Positions 33,913 through 46,443 are shown, numbered from the stretch's first letter. The stretch: DNA of 64,000 nucleotides from Gordionus sp. m RMFG-2023 (GCF_954871325.1 NC_088776.1:48440569-48504568); one strand, 5' to 3'. Numbers and translations are program-made. The notes: generated from the sequence alone by a model not told the origin.

Positions 33913-36290
33913 CTCCAGCGTTGTTTATTATTTAATTATATTTCCTTAAGAAAATTATGGAATAATTTATGCAAATATTTTTTTATTTATCCCGATATAA
34001 ATTCGCGATCGAATGTTAAATAATATTCATTGACATAATTTTAATTTTTCTTCTAATAGTGATTATATTTAAATATTTTTTGTATAACTTTGTTATTTAT
34101 TTATTTATTTATTGGGGGAGGGGGGGGGAATGAAAAATAAAGTAACAACTGAATATTATTATGATAGTGAAATCTATGACATATACCACATAAAATTTAT
34201 TTATTTATTATATCTTATTTAAAGAGAGATTCTATTTCAATATATTTTTGTATTCTCTTAAAAATTTAAACATTGGGTGGAAAAATCGTTATAAAAAATA
34301 CAAATAAAAGGTCACATATTATTATTATTATTTTTTTTTAAAAATCATATTTTTTTGGCAAGATACGTTATGATTGAAGGATGAAATGTTTCAAATAAAA
34401 TAAATATTGAGAACTAAAATAATTAATAATAATCCTCATGTGGAGCACTTAATCACTGTTGTTAATTTCTTTGTGCCATCCCTAAACTTGTTCCGTTTAC
34501 AATTTTCAAAGAATGCATTTCAAATATTATTGTGTTTTTCCAAAGGTAAAATTTTGTTATTTTTTATCCTATCGAGCGAAGAAACAATATCTAATATGAA
34601 ATGTGATTGAGGTTACACAAATAAAAATCGATATTCATTGATACTTGCAAAAAAATATAAACCTACTTATTTTATCGGAGATTGTAATAAATTTTTAAAT
34701 ATATCATGAATATTAATTAATATGGGCGGTTATTATTATTATCATTATTATGACTATTATTTTATTAATAATTATTATTTCACTCCAATTTCCAATAGTA
34801 TAATTACAAGGTGATCTTAAAATAAATAATCCATAAATTTAAATGAAGATGGGTTTTTACTTTATATATTTCATTTTTTTAAAAAATAAAGGTTGGAAAA
34901 TTAAAATGTTTTTTTTGAAAAATCTTAAATATTTGGAATGCTTTGTTATTATGTTACAAAATAAAAAATCATAAGTTTTTTACGCAGAGAATGAATGAAG
35001 AAGAAAAAAGGAGTTACCTTATCGAAACGAAATTGACAATTATAGTTGTAATTATAATTAATGGTAATGAAATTTTTTTTATAATCCGATATATTTCTAT
35101 TGTTTAGAAGCCGTGAAGAATATTAAGACAATGAGTTTTGTTATTGAAGTTTTTTGAATATAATATTATCATTTCAAATTTTATCCATTATGTGAATGTC
35201 AAGATTTAGAGGTTAAGTCTTAGTGTAACTACGAAATACGAATCATATTTGCATTATTCGTATTCGAATCTCGATAATTCCTTATTCATATTTGTAAGAA
35301 AATAAAAACATTAATGGATTTGATTCGTCGAATACGATTCGAAAATTAAATTCCATAAAAATATTTTCAAAAATGAATTATAAAAGTGAAGGGGCAAAAA
35401 AATAAAAAGTTCGGCGAAGAATATGTTAAATATTTAAGAATAATTTCAAATATTTAAAAATAATTTTGAGTATAGTGCGCTAAAAGTTAAAAGGACAAAA
35501 GTAAAATATCAGAAGAATATCGTTTTTTTCCTCATATAAAACATTAACCAAGACCAACCTCAACCAAAACCGAATATAATAAAGAAAAAAATTTAATCCT
35601 TTATGATCAATTAATTTGTGATTATTAATATTAATATAATATATCATTATACTTGATTTTATCCGTAAATCTATCGATACAAAATTATCAAGATAATATC
35701 CATGTATCCCCTCATTCACAGTTAGGGCGAATTTGCGGGGAAATAATAAGATAATTGTGAATGAGGAGTTAAGCTACAATGTGGCTTACACGTCGCTAAG
35801 AAATCTTAGCATCTATTAACCCCCCCCCTCCTTACAAAAAGCCAGAATCGCCCATGATTATACAACCATGTAATTACAATCTTGGCTATGGCTATGATAC
35901 AAATTAAAAATTGACAAATAAAGCATTCCAATAAAAATAGACAATTTAACATAGTTAGTTCCTTATGACATAAAGTATTTCTAAATATGTATTTACACAT
36001 ATTGGCAATCAACATTAAAAAAAAATTCTTTTGCCGACTGCACGAGATAGATTATATATCATAGGAGGAAATAATTGTTTGGACTAAATAACAAAAATAT
36101 GAATGGAATGAATGATTGCACTAATTACATAAATGTGCGATATTGATTTATAATAATTATAGATCATCAATGCGTTACATCTTTCATTCCTATTTTGTGT
36201 ATATAATGGGTCTTTTAATTTAAGTTGTGAATTAAACCATTTATAATCAATTCTAAACCTACTAATTTGTGTTTTATTCTGATGTTTAAT
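33913..36290. other. AT-rich sequence with small repeats, no gene seen
   Basis: Upstream of the CALHM-like exon, where its missing 5' exon and promoter should lie, but I could not identify them. Contains a poly-G tract (34114-34128), (ATT)n stretches near 34320 and 34730, and TACGAAT-rich debris at 35231-35350. Confidence 0.45.
35231..35350. repeat. TACGAAT-rich hAT-derived fragment
   Basis: TACGAATCATATTTGCATTA, TTCGTATTCGAATC and GTCGAATACGATTCG in both orientations. Same family as 9513-10568 and 25080-25285. Confidence 0.5.
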
Positions 36291-36401
36291 GGTGCAACCA
36301 AGTCAAAATTTTATTTTTAAAAAAACTAATTTATTATTGAAATTTACGAATTCGAGTTTGAACACATAATGTATAAATTCCGAGTTGACTTTGGAAGCAC
36401 C
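36291..36401. mobile_element. 111-bp MITE, relative of 875-1006
   Basis: Ends GGTGCAACCAAGTC and GACTTTGGAAGCACC are inverted. The interior (TTTATTATTGAAATTTACGA) is nearly identical to the other copy, so the family moved fairly recently. Confidence 0.65.
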
Positions 36402-36787
36402 ACCCTAAATGTTTCTTATATAAAATAATCGATATTTATTTACATAAAAAGTTAGGGGCTATGTAGCTGGAACCACTGAACCCTTTAGAAAGATCCAGAT
36501 ACACCTGAACTAGCCAAATTATCATCTATCCTTGTTAATTTTGGCAATAATTCATTTAGTATTAGTAAAATGTTTACTATTTGGGTAAACAAGTTCTTTG
36601 AGGTGAGAGCGATTCACGTGACTTTTGATATATCAGGACTTGAAAGTGAATGAATTTAAAATTTCTAAGGGTAATAGTGTGTGAATACGCTTTTCAAAAA
36701 TTTCTTCTAGTAGACGTGAATGAAGATTTCCTTATCAAGAATTGAATGTTTTTAGCAATTCTATATAATGCTTTGGTATAAAGTTAT

Positions 36788-37040
36788 CAAGAGACCTGCA
36801 GAGGTACCAAGATTTTTTTTAAAATAATTATTCGGCCAAACCATGCATTTTTTTTTTTAAATGTTTTCGGCCCAGCTCGGGTTTTATATTTTCAGACCCT
36901 GCCTTTAAAATATATTTTATTTATTTTTAGTTTTTATAGATAATAATGACCATTTAGAATATTTGGTTTTAAAATAAAAAAAATCCCGTCCTGGGTGTAT
37001 TTAAAAAATTAAAATACAGGGCCGGACCTGCAGGTCTCTG
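36788..37040. mobile_element. 253-bp MITE of the CAGAGACCTGCAG family
   Basis: Ends CAAGAGACCTGCAGAGGTACC and GGACCTGCAGGTCTCTG, with CGGCCCAGCTCGGG-type blocks inside. No convincing target duplication. Confidence 0.7.
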
Positions 37041-37236
37041 ATATATATAATAGCAAATTTGAATTTTGGAAGATCCTTAAAAAAATAATTAATAAAGTTC
37101 CTTTTTAAACTTTGAAACTGATTTTGCTAGAATCATATTCCAAGATGTATAGGGTATATACCTTCCCTCTATATTTCAGATATATCTGCCGTGAGATTTT
37201 AAACTAATCTTATTTTATATTAATTTTAATATAATA

Positions 37237-39753
37237 TACAGGGTTTCCCATTCAAAAAAGGAAAAGTCCCAATCAAAAAAGGAAAAATTTCAATCATAAA
37301 AGGAAAATGTCCGATCATAAAAGGAAAAGGTTCAATCAAAAAAGGAAAAGGTTCAATCAAAAAAGGAAAAGGTCCAAAAAAGGAAAATTTCCAAGAAAGG
37401 AAAAAGTTTGATCAAAAAAGGAAAAGGTTCAATCAAAAAAGAAAAAGTGTCAAATAAAGGAAAAGGTTCAATCAAAAAAGGAAAAGTGTCAATCGAAAAA
37501 GGAAAATTTTCAAAAGAAAAGGAAAAGTGTCAATCAAAAAAGGAAAATTCCCATTCAAAAAAGGAAAATCGTAATTTTTAAAATTTTTTTTAAAAAAATA
37601 TAAATTTTTCAATTTTTCTTAAATTTTCTTTATTTTTGTCATTCCTTCTTATTTTATTTATAACTTTTTGCGATTACTTTATTTGTATCTTTTCTTAATT
37701 TATTTTTCTTACTATATTTTTTCTCAATTTTTTTCATCTCATTTTTGATAATTCTTTTGTATTTTTAAAAATAATTTATAAATTTAGGTCCATTTTTTTA
37801 ACAATTCTTTACGTTTTTTTTCATCATACATATGTCGTAATTTTTAAAAGGATCATAACTATCCGGGATCTTCACGGGATTTAAAGGGATCCCTTTAAAT
37901 TTCAATTTTTTAAAGGATAAAAAACTATACGGCATTATCACGTTTGAACCATGATAATATAGATGAATCTTATTATAAAAAGCGTTTTTCGCGCGTTTCG
38001 TTTCGTTTCGTTTCGTTTTTTAATTTTATTGTTATTCATTAATTTTCAATGTTGTTTTTTTTGGCCTTATGAAATAAGATATGTCTAATATAGGGTATCA
38101 TCGATAGCTAACCAAAAGATCTATTCAACTGGATGTCAATCCTCCCAAAATGGAGAAGTCTAGCTTTTGGTGAGTCAGAAATATTTTTATCAAAACAAAA
38201 TATCGATATGGGTATCAAATAAAAGCTAATTTAAATATCTTTAGATTGAGATTATATCATTGTCTTGATGGGTATGACTGTCAGCCCTCAACATATTAAC
38301 AAAATGTCTAGTTGGATAGGATTTACAGAAATAAAAGAGAATGAAGATAAAACAATTTTTTATATCATTTTTCGGTTCCACAGTCTACCCATCAAAACAA
38401 AAAATGGATAATTTCAAGATATTAATTAGCTTTTATTTGATACCCATATCAAAAAAAATTATTGTTTACTCCCCCACCCCCTTTATTAACCCCCTCCTCC
38501 AGACCAAGTCATGCTAATAGACCAAGAATGAAGACTTTTAGTCAAACGATATTGTAAATTACCTTTTATTTGAAAAAAATTATTTTTTACTACCCCCCCC
38601 CTTCCATTAACCCCCTCCCACAGACCCAGTCATGCTAATCAAGACCAAGAATGAAGACTTTCAGTCAAACTATATTAAAATTAACTTTTATTTGATACCC
38701 ATATCAAAAAAAGTTATTTTTTACACCCCCCCCCCCTCTATACATCCCCTTCCCACACCCAGACCAAGTCATACCCATCCAGACCAAGAATGAAGACTTT
38801 CAGTCAAACCATATTAAAATTAGCTTTAATTTGATACCCATCGATATTTTGTTTTGATAAAAATATTTCTGACCTTCCAAGACCTAGACCAGCCCATTGT
38901 GGGGGAGAGATTGACTTCCAGTTGAATAGATCTTTTGATTAGCTATCGATTGATACCCTATGTTAGACATATCTTATTTCATTAGGCCAAAAAAAACAAC
39001 ATTGAAAATTAATGAATAAAAATAAAATTAAAAAACGAAACGAAACGAAACGAAACGAAAACGCATTTTAAAATAAGATTTTTCTATATCATGGTTCAAA
39101 TGTGACAATGCCGTATATTCTTTATCCTTTAAAAAATTGAAATTTTAAAGGGATCCCTTTAAATCCCGTGAAGATCCCGGATAGTTATGATCCCTTTAAA
39201 AATTACGACATATGTATGATGAAAAAAAAACGTAAAGAATTGTTAAAAAAATGGACCTAAATTTATTATTTTTAAAAAGCAAAAGAATTATCAAAAATGA
39301 GAAGAGAAAATTGAGAAAAAATATAGTAAGAAAAATAAATTGAGAAAAGATACAAATAAAGTAAAGAAATCGCAAAAAGGTAGAAATAAAATAAGAAGGA
39401 ATGACAAAAATAAATAAAATTTAAGAAAAATTGAAATTTATATATTTTTTTTTTAAAAAAATTTTAAAAAATTACGATTTTCCTTTTTTAAATGGGAATT
39501 TTCCTTTTTGATTGACAATTTTCCTTTTCTTTTGGGAATTTTCCTTTTTCGATTGACACTTTTCCTTTTTTGATCGGACTTTTTCCTTTCTTTTTGGGAA
39601 TTTTCTTTTTTGATTGACACTTTTCCTTTTTTATTTGGACCTTTTTCTTTTTTGTTTGGACCTTTTCCTTTTTTGATCGAACCTTTTCCTTTTATGATTG
39701 AAACTTTTCCTTTTTGATTGGGACTCTTCCTTTTTTGAAAGGGAAACCCTGTA
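37237..39753. mobile_element. 2.5-kb foldback element with about 1-kb inverted arms
   Basis: The left end TACAGGGTTTCCC and the right end GGGAAACCCTGTA are exact inverted repeats, flanked by the 8-bp duplication ATATAATA (37229-37236 and 39754-39761). The arms (about 37237-38225 and 38820-39753) are near-perfect inverted copies. Each contains an array of AAAAAAGGAAAA units with a 21-22-bp period, then AT-rich sequence, GGGATCCCTTTAAAT and a CGTTT pentamer run. The core (38480-38860) holds about three copies of a 120-bp unit with C-runs. It has no transposase. The 8-bp duplication and TACAGGG end suggest hAT mobilisation; a P-like foldback origin is the alternative. Confidence 0.85.
37250..37570 (+). 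repeat. AAAAAAGGAAAA tandem array, left arm
   Basis: About 15 diverged copies of a CAATCAAAAAAGGAAAAGGTT-like unit, mirrored at 39478-39735. Lysine-rich open frames through it are by-products of the repeat. Confidence 0.9.
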
Positions 39754-42662
39754 ATATAATAAATATGGATTAAAATAAAAATACATAAAAGTTTATGGCA
39801 AAATGGTCTGAATTTCAAAGGGTGGATATTATAATCTCCTTTGACATATGCATATCTATACTATAATATATTTAAAAATTAATATCTAACCAAAGAACCA
39901 CCAAAAGGAGCTATGGAGCCAAAATTCGATTCTCATAATTTTCCCAGACCTTGAAAAAAGATTTGGCTGATTTATCAAGAGGAAATAAAAGGTGGATGAT
40001 CATAATATTAAGAATGCAGCGTAATCGCTTAGTTCTATTGTATTATAGTATTTATAAACTCCTGCGAGGGGGGGGGGGCAAGCAGTGAGGTCACACTCGG
40101 TAGTCAATTGTGGAGGCCTTCAAATTTTGCACCAACTGAGGCCAAAACATTTTAGAATTTTTTTCTAATATTATCTCTGATTCCTCCTTCCCAACTCTTA
40201 ATATTATTTCACTATTAGGGGAGACAAAGCTATTGACGGGGTAACAATGTTAACGCGTAACTTCTTAACCCTTGAGCATAATGACTTTAAATTTGGTGTG
40301 AAGATGCATTTTTGTATCTAATTTATTACATATGTTTATCTCGGTTTGACAAACAAAAAACCGTTTTTACCAAAAATTATAAAAATCACCCTCTAGTATT
40401 CTTTGCTTTTAGAAAAATACAAAGGCTCATAATTTAAAAATTTGCATACATGTCCCTTAAAGCCATAGCTATACAATAAAATTCATCGGAAGTTTATTGC
40501 ATAACTAGGAGTCACGCAATAACAATTTACATGGCACACCTCACATAATTAATCGCAGCTCCTAAAAGTATTATAGGTAGAGAGCTACACTTTTTTTTAT
40601 TTTGTAGATGAGGGATTGTCTATGTATAAATATATTATTTGTTCTGTTTTGTTGAACCAATCATTTTACCCCGTCTCCCCTATTAATCTACCATTTAATT
40701 ATTTATTATAAAGATATTTAAATTATAACGAAAGAGTATTTTAATTAAATAAGTTTTTTCCTTAAATTTAAAAACATTCGATTGGAAAAATACGAATCAA
40801 CTTCAACATGATATTGGATATCTTTAAATTCAACAGAAAGGTAGATAAATTTTTTAAAGTATAATGCTTGTGAAAATTGTGAATATATATAGCTCAGCGA
40901 TTTAGATTCCATTATTTTATATCCTAATTTAGTAGAAAATAACATAAATCTTATATTTATGTATTCTACAAAATATCAGATTCTTTTTATAAACTTAAAC
41001 AAACTAGTATTTTTTTAAATGAGACCTCCAAAAATATTTGAGCACCGGAGCTGCTAAATATGGTCCTGATAAACTCATAATTAAGAAGAAATCATAAATT
41101 CAAAAAAAAGTCAATACTGTAATGTTTATTAACATAAATTTTTTTCAACAAATCATATTATTATACTGTAATATGAATTAATATCAATAGTTTAATATTA
41201 TTTATTAATAAATTATTTAATTTTTTGAGTTAAATCTTACCTTTCTTGAATGGGCTAGCTGAAGTAAAAAAAATTAGACTTTCGCCCAGCTCTAATAAAA
41301 ATATTTATTTAGCTTTTGACATGAGATCAGTTATATTTTAATTCGTTAAGAATTTATGGTGTCTTACGTTTTGTTTAAAAGATAAACAAGCGATTTAATT
41401 CTTATAAATATTGTATTTATCCCTCGACAAATATTGCAGATAGAAATCCTGAAATCATAGGAGCAAAAAGAATAAAATAGTTAGATATGGGATTTCATAT
41501 AAATAGTTTTTTTAAAAATAACAATAAAATCGTAAACTAGATTTTTTTGATATAATCTTGATATTCAATCACTTATTGTCATTCAATATGAATATACAAT
41601 GGCTATTATCTTAATTTCATTAAATATCTTTCTTTATTATACTGAAAAAAAAAACAGAATGAAGTACTCTCTTTTCTATCATTTGAACATATTTTTATTT
41701 GAGCCTAGAGAAATAGGCACTTAAAAAATACTAGTTATTCAAATCAAATATAATTGCTATTAAACTACAGTAAGATAATGATCAATTTTAAAAATACAAT
41801 AAATAAATTTTAGCCCTTATTTTAAAATTACGATAAAATATATTTTGTAAAATATTTCTAAATTTGACATGACAACACTCATAATATTACTCAACCGTTA
41901 TGGCATGAAATATAAAATCTAAATATAATAACAGCCGGGTTAGCTTGCCTACATATTTTATTTTGTTATAATCTTATGCCAGCGATATCTGTTTTTGATC
42001 AAATGTCAAAAACCTTTGAATATATATTTTACGACCTACATTTTAAAGAAATCAATCATTAAAAATCCGATAAATGATAGATTATTTTCAAGAAAAACGA
42101 ACCTTTAAATTCGAGTAATAAATGAAATCTTTAGAATAAACAATAAGTTGACATCGGTATGATTTTTAAACGATGTCATAATGCTTTCTTTATATAATTT
42201 TTACAGAATATATGTTATAAGAATTAATAATCTCTAATTCATCATTTTTCTCCTAAGAGCCTAAGGGAAAAAGTTTGAATGGGGAACCGCTGCATAGGGA
42301 TTTGAGACATTGTTGTTACGCCACCTAAAAGGCAAAATCGAATATTCAACAGTTAAGGTACTCTATTGGAGATCGAAGTAGTCGGGTCCCGGACAAATTG
42401 TGCAAAGATATGGGGTTGGGCCAAAAAAACCTTATCAAAAATTTACACTGCCGATTTAGGCCGGGACACGCTAAAACCTGTACTCTATACTGGAATGCAT
42501 TTTCGGTAAACTCAGATTTTTCAAATTTAAAAATTGTTCCTCTTAAAATGAATTAAAATTGACCATGCGCTATTATAATATGTATATTAAAAATAAAATT
42601 TACAATTGAAAATTGACGAATTTTATTAGATTAGAAAAGCAAAACACATTTCAAGTCAATAA
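39754..42662. other. mostly AT-rich sequence with one repeat, no gene seen
   Basis: Includes a poly-G tract (40070-40078) and the repeat at 40215-40686. A GC-richer stretch at 42270-42480 (CCTAAAAGGCAAAATCG, GTCGGGTCCCGGACAAATTG, AGGCCGGGACACG) is not recognised. It could be the 3' end of the gene at 42663 or an unknown repeat. Confidence 0.45.
40215..40686 (+). mobile_element. 472-bp repeat with TAGGGGAGAC inverted ends
   Basis: The left end TTAGGGGAGAC and the right end GTCTCCCCTATTAA are inverted repeats over about 10 bp. The interior matches 32150-32590 in the opposite orientation. Probably a non-autonomous DNA transposon, with a target duplication of at most 2-3 bp (TA or TTA). Confidence 0.6.
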
Positions 42663-43403
42663 TTAATTATCGTTAGAACAATTTTTTAAAGTCATTATCT
42701 TATAACAGACGCATAATAAGAGAAATAGGTTGTACAGAAAAAATACTTGAAATGCGTATAAGCCTACAGAAAAATTGAAATATAATTTGGGCGATTTTCT
42801 GATTGTGTTCACGATAATCTGAAGGCCAGTACCAAATATATTTCCAAGTTTAGGAAATATAGTCAGCCATAAAATTAAATATATTTTATGCAATACTGAT
42901 ATGTATAAAGATATAATCGTTCCGATAAATGAACATAAATAACCTTTGAGAACACTCGAAATAGATGGCTTAATTTTGTGAATAACTTTGTTACACGAAT
43001 ATGAAAGTTGATTGCGCGATGAAGTTTCTAAATCCATTTGTCTGAAACCTATCAATTTGTCTTTTTCACCTTCTTTATCACCAACACAAAATTCGAATTC
43101 ATCTATTTCAGTCTCATCTTTAAACTCGTGATTATCATCGAACGGTATAAGTCTTCCCAGATCAATGTTGCTTTTACAACAATCTTCTTTTAAAATATAG
43201 GAGGAATATGTTGTTTCATTATTGGCAAATTGATCTGTATCCCCTCCATAATTGGTAGACATGCTTTCATTTACAGGATTTGTTGAGCTCCTAGGTAATA
43301 AAACCCATGCAGTATCTGCTTCCTCTTTATCGTGCGAATTCAAAATATCCTCTACAGGAATATAATGCGAATTATAGAGTGTGTCATAGTCCATAAATTC
43401 CAT
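42663..43403 (-). CDS. 246-residue acidic protein with hydrophobic C-terminal half, unknown family
   Basis: A complete open frame from an ATG (AAAAATATGGAATTT) to TAA. Residues 1-125 are acidic and probably disordered (DETEIDEFEFCVGDKEGEKD near 96-115). At about residue 28 the sequence HDKEEADTAWVLLP has an acidic run before WVLL, which fits the WxxL form of an LC3-interacting region. Residues about 150-240 contain several hydrophobic segments (GYLCSFIGTIISLYISVL, YLILWLTIFPKLGNIF, VGLYAFQVFFLYNLFLLLCV). I do not recognise the family. An acidic cytosolic head with a Trp-type LIR and membrane hairpins would suit an ER-phagy receptor, but that is only an inference. The codon mix differs from random AT-rich frames, so a real gene is likely. 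There is no sign of introns. Confidence 0.7.
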   Translation of the reverse strand: MEFMDYDTLYNSHYIPVEDILNSHDKEEADTAWVLLPRSSTNPVNESMSTNYGGDTDQFANNETTYSSYILKEDCCKSNIDLGRLIPFDDNHEFKDETEIDEFEFCVGDKEGEKDKLIGFRQMDLETSSRNQLSYSCNKVIHKIKPSISSVLKGYLCSFIGTIISLYISVLHKIYLILWLTIFPKLGNIFGTGLQIIVNTIRKSPKLYFNFSVGLYAFQVFFLYNLFLLLCVCYKIMTLKNCSNDN

Positions 43404-45531
43404 ATTTTTTAAATCATAGACTAGTATAATATTTTTGTGAAGAAAGTATAATAAATGGTCTGTATAATGTATATTATATATTAGATAGAGAACATTAAAT
43501 TAATATATGAATAATAAATTTCATGTAACAATATGAATCATTATAATTTCCTTAACGTCATATTGACAATTACGCCTTATTTATCTGAAAACTTTTACAT
43601 TATGCGTTACTTCTAATAATATTAATGATATAATCCCTAAAACCTCATTTTTTTAATACTGAAATCGAAAATTGAAATTTAATTTTATGAATGTATAATA
43701 CTCGAATAGCTATTGAACATTAGATTTTTACAATTTAGTACTTTCCATAGTATATACTATAATAAACGTAATTGGCTAGTCAAATTAGGTCGTCTTTAGT
43801 GAGAGATGTTGGTGGGGGTATTTTATTATAATTATGTGTTTATGTTGCGATGTTGTCGCAATTGTTGTTTAGGAGCTTGAAGGATTTAGGATAATCAACT
43901 TATTCCTGATCTTCAAAATCTTCAAGTTTTGTATTTTTCTTTCATCGCCATTGTGTTTAACCTACGTAGGTAATATTACTCCACCCAGGAAATCTTTAAC
44001 AAAAAAAGAAGAACTTCAACTGAAAATTAAACAAACTAATAATTTCAATATTGCTACTCATACATGGAAGTATGTTTACATAATAAAGCTGTTAATATAA
44101 AATAGGCGGAAGGTCGTGAAACACGAATTAAAAAATATGAAAAGCCACGACCCACTCGATCCTATAATGTGAAATGAAATTTTACTCAACTCATTTTTCT
44201 AAAATCACTTAGAAGAGTGGTCATCAACAATTTTAAGCAATATAAACATCTGTATTTTTATATTATAGTTTTAATCTAATAAATCATTTTTTTTTTAAAA
44301 ATTAAATGATATTCTTTTAGTTAATCTAAGAGTCTAATCTAGAGTTTTAGATTTGAAAGGAAAATAAAAGTATTTATATATTTGTTTAAATTTAAAATGT
44401 TGATAATATGCGATTTATATATTATTTGTTTTTCTATTTTCTCAATTTCAATTTTTTTTTGCTAATTTTTAGGGCAGTCATGTATATAGTAGGAGTTTGT
44501 TACTATCATGAGTTTAAAATTTTCCCGTATATAATTTTAGAAAAACTTAAGTCATATGCCGTACAGGGCACATAATCAAATAATGAGCTTTCCTGACAAA
44601 GTAATCTGTGCGAATTTATTTGTTATAATGCATAGGCATAGCAATGGGGAGAGGGGGGAATAAAAACCTTCCCCCTCCTTCGGAAATTTGCCTGTTCTCA
44701 TAAATATCATTTTAAGCTAAATAAAAAAAAAGTTTCCTACAAACCCCCCACTCTCATCTCCACAATAAAAAAAAGAAAATTGTAATATTGCCAAAGGCCT
44801 AAGTGGACCTAAAAATCTCAAATAGAATGTGAATGAATAATAAAACTCACGTAGTCGTGCTCAACCCCTCCCTCCTTTTTAAAAATCCTGGCTACTTTTT
44901 GTCACAGCATCGCTTCATTTTATTAAATGTATAATTATATTTAGTTTTAACAGCCCGTCAATCAACAAATATTATGATTGGACGGAAATAAATAATAAAA
45001 ATAATAATTTGTTTGCAAAATAAAAAACATAGTATTTATTATTAACTTTTTATATTATCTCGAAATTGATTATTGTATTCTCAAAATTATAAAAAAGTGA
45101 TTATTATAATTTTACATTAATGGAAAATTTTTACTATATTTTTGAAAAATTAAATAGCATTTTTGATATTCTAGATTATAGATTCTAAATATCATACATA
45201 TAAAAAAATACTGATAAGTAGATACTAAGACTAAGAAATGAGATAAAGAAATATTAAGAGTTATGAAAATGTTTCCCCAATGATGGATCGAATTTTTTGG
45301 GATGATGTAAAAATATCGCAATTTATTTACCATTATATTATCAATGCGGTTAAATGATCACTGTTAAAGGTGCAGTATACTCCCCCTCAAGATTAAAAGA
45401 GTGGAGAATAGGTCGCTACTTGGCAAATATATTAGGGATTTATATTATAAGGTACCAAAATTGGAAATAATATATTATAAAAGATAAAATATAATAATAA
45501 ATATTCCTAAATTGAGAATTAATATAATATC
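43404..45531. other. AT-rich sequence with one MITE, no gene seen
   Basis: Upstream region of the 42663-43403 gene. No clear promoter motif could be assigned. Contains the MITE at 44636-44910. Confidence 0.45.
44636..44910. mobile_element. non-autonomous element related to 15795-16165
   Basis: Shares TATCATTTTAAGCTAA, GCCAAAGGCC and pyrimidine-rich blocks with 15795-16165. The ends GCATAGCAATGGGGAG and CTGGCTACTTTTTGTCACAGC are only weakly inverted. Confidence 0.5.
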
Positions 45532-46443
45532 CAGAGACCTGCAGAGGTACCATTTATACGGCCCTGGCCCGGCCCAGATTAAAAAATTTTCGGCCAGGAT
45601 TATTTTTTCAAAAATTTTTTGGGCTCGTCTCGGAATTTTTTTAAAATTATATTTGACCCGGTATACGAAAAATTGATTATTTCGTATTTTAGCATATTTT
45701 TCGGCGAGTATTATCATTTAATAAGCAAGTATATTCGCTAATGTTGTTAAACCGCTCGTTTTGAGCCGATTTTTAAAAACGGCTAACTCAATATTTTCGC
45801 CAGAAAAATATTGACTATCGAAATTTTGATACTATATGTCTAGACCTTTGCTCCTTTTGTGAGCAAAATTTTCAGGCTTGCATAATATTTTTCTGAATAA
45901 AAAACTGAGTTAGCCTTTTTTAAAAATCGGCTCAAAACGAGCCGTTTAACAACACTAATTTTATTTTATTTTATTCTAAACAGATATTTAGTATATTACA
46001 AATTGATATTATAAAAAATTTGTGTAAATATTATTTTGAGAATATACTATGTATTTATAAAAAAAATAAAAATGATATTTTAATTAATAAAAAATATAAC
46101 ATATATTATATATTATATAATAATGTATTTAATCCTTTGCGTATTTATTCCATGGCAAGAAAACTATAACTATAATTTTATTATGTAATAGATAGATACT
46201 ATAGTGTTAGCTAGTGTTAACTTTCACCAACATTATTAATCATTACTATATATAATCATTATAACCATATCTAATTGACGAATATAATAATTCATGTTGT
46301 ATAAATTTTTTTAAAAAATAAGGCCCGGCCCGTGTATTTTTTTAAAAAAAATTTTCAGGCCCGGCCCGGTCCGGGTATATTTTAAAAATTTAAAATACAG
46401 CCCGGCCCTGGTACCCGGGCCTGGCCGGGCCTGCAGGTCTCTT
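45532..46443. mobile_element. 912-bp MITE of the CAGAGACCTGCAG family, composite
   Basis: Starts CAGAGACCTGCAGAGGTACC and ends GGGCCTGCAGGTCTCT. It shares the interior with 29422-30146 (ATTTAATCCTTTGCGTATTT, GTTAGCTAGTGTTAACTTTC) and carries the complete nested MITE at 45740-45957. It represents the longer, ancestral arrangement. Confidence 0.78.
45740..45957. mobile_element. 218-bp MITE nested in the larger MITE
   Basis: The ends TAATGTTGTTAAACCGCTCG and CGAGCCGTTTAACAACACTAA are inverted repeats. They continue inward as TTTTGAGCCGATTTTTAAAA, so the arms are about 50 bp. The terminal GTTGTTAAA is shared with the hairpin repeat at 15.1-15.4 kb (GTTAAAA...TTTTTTTAACAACAC). Confidence 0.75.

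Noticed and set aside
39453-39818. Lysine-rich 121-codon frame on the minus strand
   Set aside because: It is produced by the AAAAAAGGAAAA tandem array in the right arm of the foldback element. The arm's mirror image contains the same repeat, and nothing suggests a protein.
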